From NCBI RefSeq assembly GCF_000515115.1, contig NZ_AZXF01000015.1, positions 62,001 through 126,000 on the forward strand: a DNA stretch of 64,000 nucleotides, written 5' to 3'. Source of the DNA: Nocardiopsis sp. CNT312. GTDB lineage: Bacteria > Actinomycetota > Actinomycetes > Streptosporangiales > Streptosporangiaceae. Position 1 is the stretch's first letter, and each line of letters begins with the position of its first letter. Shown here piece after piece: positions 41,837 through 50,218 of the stretch. Both the position numbers and the translations under genes were made by a program. The notes below the pieces were generated by a model, which saw nothing but the letters and a program-made list of their open reading frames with translations, did not search any database and was not told the origin of the DNA.

Positions 41837-42796
41837 ATGGACGTGCGCCCCTCGGGCCTCCACCACGTAACCGCCATCGCCGACGACCCCCGCGCCAACG
41901 CCGACTTCTACCGCACCGTCCTGGGGCTGCGCCTGGTCAAGCGCACCGTCAACTTCGACCGGACCGACACCTACCACCTGTACTACGGCGACCGCGCCGG
42001 CAACCCCGGCACCGTCCTCACCTTCTTCTCCTGGCCCGGAGCCGCCCGCGGCCGCCGCGGCGCCGGACAGGCCACCACCACGACCCTCTCCGTCCCCGAG
42101 GGCTCCCTGGGCTGGTGGGCCGAGCACCTCGCCTCCCTGGGTGTGGCCGCCACCCGCCCCGCCGAACGCGGCGGGGAGGACGTCCTGTCCCTGCACGACC
42201 CCGACGGACTGGCCATCGAACTCGCCGCCAGCCCCGACCACCACGACACCGACCCCTGGGACGGGGGAGCGGTCCCCGCCCAGCACGCCGTCCGCGGCAT
42301 CCGCTCCGTCACCCTGACCGAGAACGACGCCGAGACCACCGCCGCCATGCTCGGCGACCGCCTCGGCTTCCGCCTGGAGAGCGAGACCGCCGACCGCCTG
42401 CGCCTGCGCACGGGACCCGCCACCGCCGGCACCGGCACCATCGTCGACATCCTGGCCGACCCCAGGGCCGAGAGGGGCACCGTCGCCGCCGGCACCGTCC
42501 ACCACGTCGCCTACCGCGCCCCCGACACCCCCGTCCAGGACGCCTGGCGCCGCACCCTGGAGGCCGACGGCGTGGACGTCACCGAGATCCGCGACCGCTC
42601 CTACTTCACCTCGATCTACTTCGACGAGCCCGGCGGCGCACTGCTGGAGATCGCCACCGACGGCCCCGGCTTCGACGTGGACGAGCCGCTCCTGGAACTG
42701 GGCCGGGCCCTGCGCCTGCCGCCGTGGATACGCCCCCGTCGCGAGGAGATCCTCCGGCACCTGCCTCCGCTCGACCTGGCCGACGAGCCGCGCTGA
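41837..42796 (+). CDS. Ring-cleaving dioxygenase, glyoxalase/VOC type (MhqO-like)
   Basis: A 319-residue two-module VOC protein. Putative metal ligands are in GLHHVTAIADDPRANADFYR (His near residue 8-9), VHHVAYRAPDTPVQDAWRRT (His near 221) and GALLEIATDGPGFDVDEPLL (Glu near 270). Bacillus MhqO/MhqE relatives degrade hydroquinone-type compounds. ATG 41837 follows GAGCAGGAACC. It is monocistronic behind a tandem-palindrome promoter. Confidence 0.8.
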   Translation: MDVRPSGLHHVTAIADDPRANADFYRTVLGLRLVKRTVNFDRTDTYHLYYGDRAGNPGTVLTFFSWPGAARGRRGAGQATTTTLSVPEGSLGWWAEHLASLGVAATRPAERGGEDVLSLHDPDGLAIELAASPDHHDTDPWDGGAVPAQHAVRGIRSVTLTENDAETTAAMLGDRLGFRLESETADRLRLRTGPATAGTGTIVDILADPRAERGTVAAGTVHHVAYRAPDTPVQDAWRRTLEADGVDVTEIRDRSYFTSIYFDEPGGALLEIATDGPGFDVDEPLLELGRALRLPPWIRPRREEILRHLPPLDLADEPR

Positions 42797-42893
42797 GCGA
42801 CCCCCGCGAAAGCCGCACACCGCCTCATCTACACTCGAACACTATGCACCGACACCCCATCATCCCCCCTTTGCGGCCCGGCCAGGGCTGACC

Positions 42894-43667
42894 GTGGACC
42901 TCGACATCCTCGGACTGCTCCTCCTCGTGGCCTTCGCCGCCGGGTGGGTCGACGCCGTTGTCGGCGGGGGAGGGCTCCTCCTGCTCCCCGCACTGCTCAT
43001 CACCAACCCCGCCACACCCCTGGCCACCCTCCTGGGCACCAACAAACTCGGCTCGGTCTTCGGCACCGCCTCCGCCGCCCTCGCCTACGCCCGCAAGGTC
43101 AAGATCGACCGCGCCATCGTCGTGCCCACCGCACTCCTGGCCCTGCTCGGCTCCGCCCTGGGCGCCGCCCTGGCCACCGCCCTGACCGCCGACGTCCTCA
43201 CACCCGTCATCATGGCCGTCCTCGCCGGAGTCGCCCTCCTGGTGACCCTGCGCCCCAGCATGGGCACCACGCCCCACCCCCACCTGCGCACCCCAGCCCG
43301 CGTCCTGGCCGCCATCACCCTGGCCGGAGCCGCCATCAGCTTCTACGACGGCCTCATCGGCCCCGGAACCGGCGTCTTCCTCATCATCGCCCTCACCGCC
43401 GTCCTGGGCATGGACTTCGTTTCCGCCTCCGCCTCAGCCAAGATCGTCAACGCCTGCACCAACCTCGGCGCCCTCACCGTCTTCGCCGTCGGCGGCCACA
43501 TCGACTGGTTCCTGGGGCTGGCTCTGGGCACCTGTACCGTCATCGGCGCCCAGGTCGGCGCCCGCATGGCCCTGGACCGCGGCGCCGGATTCGTCCGAGC
43601 CGTCCTGCTCGTGGTCGTCCTCGCCCTCCTCGCGCGCATGGGATGGGACGTCCTGGGTTCCGCGTGA
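42894..43667 (+). CDS. TSUP (TauE/SafE/YfcA) family membrane transporter
   Basis: A 257-residue membrane protein with eight or so hydrophobic helices. The duplicated family motif is seen in FAAGWVDAVVGGGGLLLLPA with LGTNKLGSVFGTASAALAY, and again FYDGLIGPGTGVFLIIALTA with SASAKIVNACTNLGALTVFA. Members carry sulfite, sulfoacetate or other organic anions. GTG 42894 starts at the first helix; there is only a weak GGGC ribosome site. Confidence 0.85.
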   Translation: MDLDILGLLLLVAFAAGWVDAVVGGGGLLLLPALLITNPATPLATLLGTNKLGSVFGTASAALAYARKVKIDRAIVVPTALLALLGSALGAALATALTADVLTPVIMAVLAGVALLVTLRPSMGTTPHPHLRTPARVLAAITLAGAAISFYDGLIGPGTGVFLIIALTAVLGMDFVSASASAKIVNACTNLGALTVFAVGGHIDWFLGLALGTCTVIGAQVGARMALDRGAGFVRAVLLVVVLALLARMGWDVLGSA

Positions 43668-43734
43668 GCCGCACTCCCGCGACGGCCGACCGGAAGCCCC
43701 CCACGCCTCCGACAGCTCCAACCGCAGCACCAAC

Positions 43735-44235
43735 TCGATCTCCTTGGCCGAGTCCCGGCTGCGCGCGTCACACAACAGCAGCGGCACCGAATCCTCCACA
43801 TCCAACGCCACCCGCACGTCCTTGGCATGGTGCGTGCGTTGGCCGTCGAAGCGGTTCACCGCCACCACGAACGGCCCCCGCCGCCCCTCGAAGAAGTCGA
43901 TCGCGTCGAAGGAGTCCGTCAGACGCCGCGTGTCCGCCAGCACCACCGCACCCAGCGCCCCCTCGGTCAACTCCTCCCACATGAAGGAGAACCGTCGCTG
44001 CCCCGGTGTCCCGAACAGGTACACCCCCCGTCGACTCGTCCAGCGTGATCCGGCCGAAGTCCAGGGCCACCGTCGTGGTGACCTTCTCGGTCAGCGCGGC
44101 TGACGCACGCAGGTCCCGGAAGTCGGTCAGCGGGAGGCTGGCGGCTATGGCCCACAGAACCAGCAGGGCCGTGCTGGGCACCGGGAGGAGTCCGATCATC
44201 CTCGCGCGCAGTGATCGGCGTTTCCAGTCGAGCAT
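43735..44235 (-). pseudogene. Deleted conservon: cvnA start fused to cvnD end
   Basis: ATG 44235 (AGGAAG upstream) begins MLDWKRRSLRARMIGLLPVP and a membrane helix STALLVLWAIAASLPL, then TDFRDLRASAALTEKV, the N-terminus of a CvnA-type nitrate/nitrite-sensing histidine kinase. Without a break it becomes TTTVALDFGRITLDES, the GTPase CvnD. A one-base insertion in a G-run near 44030 shifts the frame; after it YLFGTPGQRRFSFMWEELTE and VVAVNRFDGQRTHHAKDV continue CvnD. The 3' end diverges after CDARSRDSAKE. Most of cvnA, all of cvnB and cvnC and half of cvnD (about 3-4 kb) are gone. It cannot work. Confidence 0.85.
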
Positions 44236-44615
44236 GTTCCGCTTCCTGGGGGAGGGGGAGCGCGTGCGGGAGTGTCCGCGAGACGGGGGAACGCCCGAAG
44301 TATCAGAGAGTGAACCGTCCCACAGGTCGATGTGCAACATCAGAGGCAGTCCCACCAGGCAAAGAATCGCTATATGTGCAGTTCAGAGCAGGTCAGATCG
44401 TCTGTCACATATAAAAATCTACAATATAAAGGTGGCTGTTTCGTTCTACGAACACAACCAAAACAATCGCGCGGCTACGCCGCACCGAACACACAGAGGC
44501 CTTGTGGCAGCGTGAAATCGGTGCTGTGGAACGGTACGGTGCCCGAGGGCCCGCAACCGCAACCGTTCGGCCGCCGAGCACCACGCAATGACCCCATCGA
44601 CCAGGGGAGAGGACC
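44236..44615. other. Intergenic region upstream of the conservon scar
   Basis: Positions 44330-44470 are the most AT-rich of the neighbourhood and carry recurrent motif copy C. This is probably the old conservon promoter region on - and the pterin dehydratase promoter on +. No gene is seen. Confidence 0.5.
44417..44435 (-). repeat. 19-bp recurrent boundary motif, copy C
   Basis: The + strand reads ATCTACAATATAAAGGTGG, 182 bp upstream of the cvnA start read on the minus strand. It differs from copy B by one base and from copy A by two. No hairpin accompanies it. Confidence 0.7.
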
Positions 44616-44906
44616 ATGGAACTCACCGACGACCAGATCCGCGAAGGCCTGGACCGCCTCACCGACTGGGAACTCGCCCCCGGGACCCCCGCCATCCGCC
44701 GAACGGTACGCCTGCCCGACTTCCCCGCCGCCATCGCCCTGGTCGACCAGATCGCCCAGGCGGCAGAGCAGGCAGGCCACCACCCCGACATCGACATCCG
44801 CTACAACACGCTGCACCTGTCCCTGTGCACCCACGCCGTCGGAGCCCTCACCGACAAGGACATGGCCCTGGCCGCGCGCATCGACGAACTCGTCCCCACC
44901 GCCTGA
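44616..44906 (+). CDS. 4a-hydroxytetrahydrobiopterin dehydratase
   Basis: A 96-residue PCD/DCoH-fold enzyme (EC 4.2.1.96) that recycles pterin cofactor. The active-site pattern is present: FPAAIALVDQIAQAAEQAGH followed by HPDIDIRYNTLHLSLCTHAV, giving the His-His-Pro triad and the later His; GALTDKDMALAARIDEL closes the fold. ATG 44616 has GGGGAGAGG upstream. No aromatic amino acid hydroxylase is nearby. It ends 1 bp from the converging AMP-binding gene. Confidence 0.9.
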   Translation: MELTDDQIREGLDRLTDWELAPGTPAIRRTVRLPDFPAAIALVDQIAQAAEQAGHHPDIDIRYNTLHLSLCTHAVGALTDKDMALAARIDELVPTA

Positions 44907-44907
44907 G

Positions 44908-46521
44908 TCACACCAACCGGGCCCGCCGCATCTTGCCCGAGGCCGATCGCGGCAGCTCAGCCACGAAATCCACCGCACTCGGTGCCGCATGGGTCGCGTA
45001 GCGCTCACCCACCCAAGCCTGTAGCTCCTCGGCCAGCCCGGCATGCTCCTCCCACCCCGGAGACAGCACCACCCGGGCACCCACCCCTTGCCCGGCCGAG
45101 TCGTCACGGACCGCGTACACCCCGCACTCGGCCACCGCCGGATGCTCGTTCAGGACCGCCTCCACCTCCGCCGGGCCGATCCGGTACCCGTGCGAGCGGA
45201 TCGCCCCGTCATCGCGCGTGGAGAAGTACAGCCACCCCTCGCGGTCCATGGTCCCGGTGTCACCCGTCAGGTAGTAGGTGCCCTCGGGCGTGAACCGTGC
45301 CTCCGCAGGCGCCGCCCCCTCCCAGTAGGAGCCGAACCAGGCCAGTGGACTGCGCTCCAGATCCACGGCCACCCGGCCGTAGGCCCCCGCGGGGGCCGGC
45401 TCGTCGGAGATCGCCTCCAGGACCCGCACCTCCCACCCTGGCAGGGCCGGACCGATCGCGCCGACCGCGTCCCCGCGCCCGACCACCCCCGCCTCTCCGT
45501 TGGGGATCCCCACACACCAGCCCAGCTCGGTCTGCCCGTAGTGGTCGCGCACGGGGACGCCGAACACGTCGGAGACCCAGTCCACCACGTCGGCGGCCAG
45601 AGGCTCCCCGGCACTGGTCAGACGCTGGACCACCACCTCCGGCGGCAGCGTCTTCGTGGCCGCCCGCAGCGTCCGGTAGGTGGTCGGGTCAGTGGCCAGG
45701 TTGGTGACCTGGTACAGGCCCAGAACGTCCAGGGTCAGCTCCGGATCAAAGAACCCCGCACGCAGCGCGAGGGAGCCGTGCCCGGCCAGCAGCGGTGAGA
45801 TGACACCGTGGTAGAGGCCGTAGGCGGTACCGGGGTCGGCCGTGTTCCAGTACACGTCCTCGTCGTCCACACCCAGCCCGTAGTGGTGGTAGGCGTGCAT
45901 CGAGGCCAGGGCCCGCACCGGGACCGGCACCCCGCGGGGGGCTCCCAGGGGTCCGGAGACGAACAGCAGGGCCATCGTGCCCGCGCCCCCGACGGCCGCC
46001 TCCCCGACGGGCCCGGTGGCACCGCGCGACAGCGAGTCCAGGGTGTGGTCGCCCTCCCGGAGCGGAGCGTCACCGACGGTGGCGATACTCCAGTCCGCGG
46101 CGGCTCCGCCGGGCGGGTCGAGTTTGCCCCGGTAGGGGGCGTCGCACACCACCAGGCGGGCCTGTGACTGAGTGAGGCGCTGGGCGATGGCCGAGGGCGC
46201 GAAGGAGGGCAGGAGGGGGACCAGGACGGCGCCCAGGCGCCAGGCAGCGACGGCGGTGACGGTGAGGTCGATGCCTTTGGGGATGAGGGTGGCGATCCGG
46301 TCGCCCGCGGCCAGGCCGAGGTCGGCGAACCCGGCGGCCAGGGCGCGGGAGCGCTCGGCGAGCTCGCCGAAGGTGAGGACGGTGGCCTCGAGGGTGGGCC
46401 CGATCTCGGTGACGGCCACGGCGTCGGGGGCGTGGCGGTCGCACAGCAGGTGGGCCACGGCTGTGGCGGGGGTGTCGTAGGTGGCGAGCCAGTCCTGTAT
46501 GCGGTGCGCCGGGTCGGGCAT
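44908..46521 (-). CDS. AMP-binding acyl-CoA synthetase-like enzyme with altered phosphate loop
   Basis: A 537-residue ANL-superfamily protein. Later motifs are intact: A5 VRDHYGQTELGWCVG (about 330), A7 YLTGDTG, A8 STRDDGAIRSHGYRIGPAEV and A10 ELPRSASGKMRRARL with the acylation lysine. The phosphate-binding loop A3, normally like YTSGTTGxPKG, is LLFVSGPLGAPRGV (about 187-200): both threonines and the lysine are replaced. This may change ATP handling or the reaction. It resembles acetyl/medium-chain acyl-CoA synthetases. The + strand base composition flips within this gene. Confidence 0.8.
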   Translation of the reverse strand: MPDPAHRIQDWLATYDTPATAVAHLLCDRHAPDAVAVTEIGPTLEATVLTFGELAERSRALAAGFADLGLAAGDRIATLIPKGIDLTVTAVAAWRLGAVLVPLLPSFAPSAIAQRLTQSQARLVVCDAPYRGKLDPPGGAAADWSIATVGDAPLREGDHTLDSLSRGATGPVGEAAVGGAGTMALLFVSGPLGAPRGVPVPVRALASMHAYHHYGLGVDDEDVYWNTADPGTAYGLYHGVISPLLAGHGSLALRAGFFDPELTLDVLGLYQVTNLATDPTTYRTLRAATKTLPPEVVVQRLTSAGEPLAADVVDWVSDVFGVPVRDHYGQTELGWCVGIPNGEAGVVGRGDAVGAIGPALPGWEVRVLEAISDEPAPAGAYGRVAVDLERSPLAWFGSYWEGAAPAEARFTPEGTYYLTGDTGTMDREGWLYFSTRDDGAIRSHGYRIGPAEVEAVLNEHPAVAECGVYAVRDDSAGQGVGARVVLSPGWEEHAGLAEELQAWVGERYATHAAPSAVDFVAELPRSASGKMRRARLV

Positions 46522-46633
46522 CGGTGGTCGTCCTCGGTCGTTTTGCTGTGTTGGCGGTGTACGTCAACACTATGCCCAGATGTGAGGTCGGCCTCACTGG
46601 TCGGGGAGGCGCGCGGTGCGTGATGATGTGCCG

Positions 46634-47644
46634 ATGGACAGTGCTGCTGTGGTGAAGAGGTTTGGTCTGGGCGGGGACGTGTGCGCGTGGCTGGAGGAGG
46701 CCGGGGCGCTGCCGGAGCCGGCGCGGGCGCTGGACGTCCCTGTGGGGGAGCGGGCGGAGCGGGTGCTGGACCTGTTCGCTCTGGAACCGGTGGACCGTGC
46801 CGAGGTGGGGGAGCTGTGGCCGGACGGGCGGTGGCCGTTGGAGCTGTGGCACCTGGTGGAGTGCATGTACCGGCGGCTGTGCGCGGACGCCGGCCTGGCC
46901 GCGGGGGAGTGGCGGTCGTGGCCGTCGCTGGTGGAGGCGGAGGATCCGCGGGTGCGGGTGGCGTCGTTGTGGGCGTTCGCGGCGATGGTGGAGGCGCAGT
47001 TCGAGCGGCACGCCGAGTGGGGGATCGACCCGTCGGTGACGGCGGCGACGCTGGCGGACGTGGGTGTGCAGGTGGCGCGGGCGCGGCGGATGTTTGGCCG
47101 CTTGAGTCTGGAGTTGGCGGAGTGGGTGGCGACGCAGTTCCGGGGGCGGCTGTTCCGGGTGGGCGGTTTGCAGGTGGAGCCGGCCGTGCTGGGGGAGCAG
47201 GGGGAGGTGGAGTGGTACGCGCCGGGGCAGGCGCGGGCCCTGGGGGCGGGGATGGCGGTGGGTGATCCGTGTCTGCGGCTGCACGTCCCCACCGGGGGTT
47301 TGGATCCTGTGGGGGTGGAGGGGACGCTGGCGCGGGCGCGCGGGTTCGCGCGGGCGCACCTGGGGATCGATCCTGTGGTGGCCACGTGTACGTCGTGGCT
47401 GCTGGATCCGCGGTGGGGCGAGGTGTTGGGGGGCTCCTCCAACATCGTGCGGTTCCAGCGCCGGTTCGCGTTGGTGGGTGAGGGGTGTGCGGGGGACGCG
47501 GACGTGTTCCGGTTTGTGTTCGGGTTGCCGCGGGTGGATGTGTCGGCTGTGGCGCGGGGGACGCGGTTGGAGCGTGCGGTGGTGGAGCGTTTGGAGGCGG
47601 GGGGCGGGTGGACGGTGCGTACGGGCTGGTTGGCGTTGGAGTAG
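46634..47644 (+). CDS. Acyltransferase domain-containing protein (NAT_N / GNAT_C type)
   Basis: A 336-residue cytoplasmic protein with an N-terminal helical domain (VVKRFGLGGDVCAWLEEAGA) and a GNAT-like C-terminal domain (LGAGMAVGDPCLRLHVPTGG, LARARGFARAHLGIDPVVAT, CTSWLLDPRWGEVLGGSSNI, VRFQRRF). This two-domain family is common in actinobacteria; its substrate is not established. ATG 46634 is chosen; GTG 46616 is possible. It converges on the urt operon, stop codons 5 bp apart. Confidence 0.7.
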   Translation: MDSAAVVKRFGLGGDVCAWLEEAGALPEPARALDVPVGERAERVLDLFALEPVDRAEVGELWPDGRWPLELWHLVECMYRRLCADAGLAAGEWRSWPSLVEAEDPRVRVASLWAFAAMVEAQFERHAEWGIDPSVTAATLADVGVQVARARRMFGRLSLELAEWVATQFRGRLFRVGGLQVEPAVLGEQGEVEWYAPGQARALGAGMAVGDPCLRLHVPTGGLDPVGVEGTLARARGFARAHLGIDPVVATCTSWLLDPRWGEVLGGSSNIVRFQRRFALVGEGCAGDADVFRFVFGLPRVDVSAVARGTRLERAVVERLEAGGGWTVRTGWLALE

Positions 47645-47649
47645 TCGGG

Positions 47650-48354
47650 TCAGATGGCCATGAGGGCGTGGGCCTGGGTGTCGGTGAGGTCGGCGCGGTT
47701 GCCGCTGTGGATGATGCGTCCGGCGTCCAGGACGGTGACGGTGTCGGCCAGGCGTAGGGCGACGTCGAGGTACTGCTCCACGAGCAGGACGGTGATGCCC
47801 TCGGCGGCGATGTCGGTGATGGCGGTCTCGATCTCTTCGACGATGGAGGGTTGGATGCCTTCGGTGGGTTCGTCGAGGATGAGCAGGGTGGGGCGGGCCA
47901 CGAGGGCGCGGGCGATGGCGAGTTGTTGTGCTTGGCCGCCGGAGAGGAGGCCGGCGCGGCGGTTGAGGAGGGGTGTGAGGCGGGGGAAGCGGTCGAGGGC
48001 GTGGTCGATGAGGTGGGTGGGGCCGCGTTTGGTGGCGTGGTGGGCGAGGGCGAGGTTCTCGGCGACGGTGAGGGGGGCGAAGGTCTCGTGGCCTTGGGGG
48101 GCGTAGGCGATGCCGCCGTGGATGCGGGTGTGGGGTGGTTGTGTGGTGATGTCGGTGCCGTTGTGGGTGATGGTGCCGTGGGTGGGGGTGATGAGTCCGG
48201 CGATGGTGTTGAGGAGGGTGGTTTTGCCGACGCCGTTGCGTCCCATGACGCAGGCGATGGTGCCGGTGGTGATGGTGAGGTTGATGTCGAAGAGGACTTG
48301 GGCGCGGCCGTAGCCGGCGTTGAGGTTGGTGAGGGTCAGGTGGGGTGTGGTCAT
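47650..48354 (-). CDS. urtE: Urea-type ABC transporter ATP-binding protein UrtE
   Basis: A 234-residue LivF-like ATPase: Walker A MGRNGVGKTTLLNTIAGLI, IAYAPQGHETFAPLTVAENL (Q-loop region), signature LLSGGQAQQLAIARALVARP, Walker B LLILDEPTEGIQPSIVEEIE. The YAPQGHETFAPLTVEENL-type segment is characteristic of UrtE rather than LivF. The ATG overlaps the UrtD stop (ATGA). Last gene of the operon. Confidence 0.85.
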   Translation of the reverse strand: MTTPHLTLTNLNAGYGRAQVLFDINLTITTGTIACVMGRNGVGKTTLLNTIAGLITPTHGTITHNGTDITTQPPHTRIHGGIAYAPQGHETFAPLTVAENLALAHHATKRGPTHLIDHALDRFPRLTPLLNRRAGLLSGGQAQQLAIARALVARPTLLILDEPTEGIQPSIVEEIETAITDIAAEGITVLLVEQYLDVALRLADTVTVLDAGRIIHSGNRADLTDTQAHALMAI

Positions 48355-49097
48355 GGGGTGGCTTTCTGTGGGGTGCGGCCGAGGTAGACCTCTTGGACGC
48401 GGGGGTCGTTCTGGACGGTGGTGACGTCGCCGTGGGTGAGGATGCGTCCTTCGTGGAGGACGGTGACCTGGTCGGCGTAGCGGCGCAGGAAGTCCATGTC
48501 GTGTTCGATGACGATGATGGTGTGGTCGGCGGCGATCTCGGTGAGGAGTGCGCCGGTGCGGGTGCGTTCGTCGGCGCTCATGCCGGCGACGGGTTCGTCG
48601 AGCAGGAGCAGGCGTGGGTTCTGGGCCAGGAGCATGGCGATTTCGAGCCATTGGCGTTGGCCGTGGGAGAGGGTGGCGGCGGGGCGGTCGGCGTGGTCGG
48701 TGAGGCCGACGCGATCGAGGTGGCGGATGACGTCGGGTGGGAGGGTGCGGCGGCGTCGCAGGAGTTGCCAGGGGCGGAGGCGGGCGCTGGCGGCGAGGTC
48801 GACGTTGTCGGCGACGGTGAGTTCTTCGAAGACGGCGCTGGTCTGGAAGGTGCGGCCGATTCCGGCGCGCACGATCTGGTGTTCGCTGCGTTTGTTGAGG
48901 GTGTGGCCGTTGAAGGTGATGGTTCCGTGGGTGGGGCGTGTGCGGCCGGTGATGGTGTCGATGAGGGTGGTTTTGCCTGCGCCGTTGGGGCCGATGAGGA
49001 AGAGGAGTTGGCCTTCGTCGAGATGGAGGTCGACGTGGTCGAGGGCGGTGAAGTCGCCGAAGGTGACGGTGAGGGTGTCGATGGTGAGCAGGCTCAT
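48351..49097 (-). CDS. urtD: Urea-type ABC transporter ATP-binding protein UrtD
   Basis: A 248-residue LivG-like ATPase: GPNGAGKTTLIDTITGRTRP, GIGRTFQTSAVFEELTVADN, signature LSHGQRQWLEIAMLLAQNPR (the LSHGQ form typical of UrtD), LLLLDEPVAGMSADERT. Coupled by ATGA to UrtC upstream and UrtE downstream. Confidence 0.85.
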   Translation of the reverse strand: MSLLTIDTLTVTFGDFTALDHVDLHLDEGQLLFLIGPNGAGKTTLIDTITGRTRPTHGTITFNGHTLNKRSEHQIVRAGIGRTFQTSAVFEELTVADNVDLAASARLRPWQLLRRRRTLPPDVIRHLDRVGLTDHADRPAATLSHGQRQWLEIAMLLAQNPRLLLLDEPVAGMSADERTRTGALLTEIAADHTIIVIEHDMDFLRRYADQVTVLHEGRILTHGDVTTVQNDPRVQEVYLGRTPQKATP

Positions 49098-50218
49098 GCG
49101 GGGCTTCCTGTGGTGGTGTCCTGTGGCGCTGGTGGTGTGGTGCGGGTGCGTGGGCGGGTGAGTGCGGTGGCGGCTTGTCGGGTCAGGCCGGCGAGTCCGT
49201 GGGGGGCCAGGGCGATGACGAGGACGAACAGGGCGCCTTGGAGGTAGATCCAGCCGCTGGCGAAGGTTTCGGCGAAGGTGGTCTCGGCGGCGTTGATGAG
49301 GACGGCTCCGGTGGCGGCTCCGGCGAGGGAGTAGCGTCCGCCGATGGCGACGGCGAGGACCATCATGATCGAGGGGATGACGCCGATGAGGGAGGGGGAG
49401 ATGATGCCCATGATGGGGACGAAGAGTGCTCCTCCGATGCCGGCGGCCATGGCGGAGAGGGCGTAGGCGAGGGTTTTGGCCCAGGTGGGGTTGTAGCCGA
49501 GGTAGCGGACGCGGTCTTCGGCGTCGCGGATGGCGATGAGGAGTTTGCCGTAGCGGCTGTTGTTGACGTGGCGGAAGAGGAGGTAGATGGCAGCGAGTGT
49601 GAGGACGGTGATGGTGTAGAGGGTGGTCTGGGCGGTGGGGGAGTAGAGGCTGTGTCCGGCGAAGACGGGGAAGTTGGTGAGTCCGTTGGTGCCGCCGGTG
49701 AGGTGTTGTTGGCCGATGAGGAAGATGACGAAGGCGGCGGCCAGAGCCTGGTTGAGGATGGCGAAGTAGGCGCCGCGTACGCGTTGGCGGAACACCGACC
49801 AGCCCAGGAGTGCGGCGGCGGCTCCGGGGACGAGGACGGCGGCGGCGATGGCGGTGGCGGGGTGGGTGAAGGGCTTCCAGAACCAGGGGAGTTCGGTGAG
49901 GCCGGACCAGACCATGAACTGGGGGAGGCCGGTGGTGTTGAGGGGGTCGGCGGCGGTGCTGGCCAGGGTCAGGTGCATGCCCATGGCGTAGGCGCCCAGG
50001 CCGAAGAAGACGCCGTGGCCGAGGGTGAGCATGCCGCCGCGTCCCCAGGCCAGGGAGATGCCCAGGGCGACGATGGCGTAGCACAGGTACTGGGCGAAGA
50101 GGTTGAGGCGGAAGGGTTCCAGCAGGAGGGGCAGGAGGAGGAGTGCGGCGGCGATGAGGGCGAGGAAGGTGAGGGGGCCGCGCAGGCGGGTGAGGAGTGC
50201 GGGGGCGGTGGTGGTCAC
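49094..50218 (-). CDS. urtC: Urea-type ABC transporter permease UrtC
   Basis: A 374-residue LivM-like permease with about ten helices; the conserved AWGRGGMLTLGHGVFFGLGA and GGRYSLAGAATGAVLINAAE segments are seen, and the long periplasmic loop typical of UrtC lies between helices. GTG 50218 overlaps the UrtB stop (GTGA). Confidence 0.85.
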   Translation of the reverse strand: MTTTAPALLTRLRGPLTFLALIAAALLLLPLLLEPFRLNLFAQYLCYAIVALGISLAWGRGGMLTLGHGVFFGLGAYAMGMHLTLASTAADPLNTTGLPQFMVWSGLTELPWFWKPFTHPATAIAAAVLVPGAAAALLGWSVFRQRVRGAYFAILNQALAAAFVIFLIGQQHLTGGTNGLTNFPVFAGHSLYSPTAQTTLYTITVLTLAAIYLLFRHVNNSRYGKLLIAIRDAEDRVRYLGYNPTWAKTLAYALSAMAAGIGGALFVPIMGIISPSLIGVIPSIMMVLAVAIGGRYSLAGAATGAVLINAAETTFAETFASGWIYLQGALFVLVIALAPHGLAGLTRQAATALTRPRTRTTPPAPQDTTTGSPA

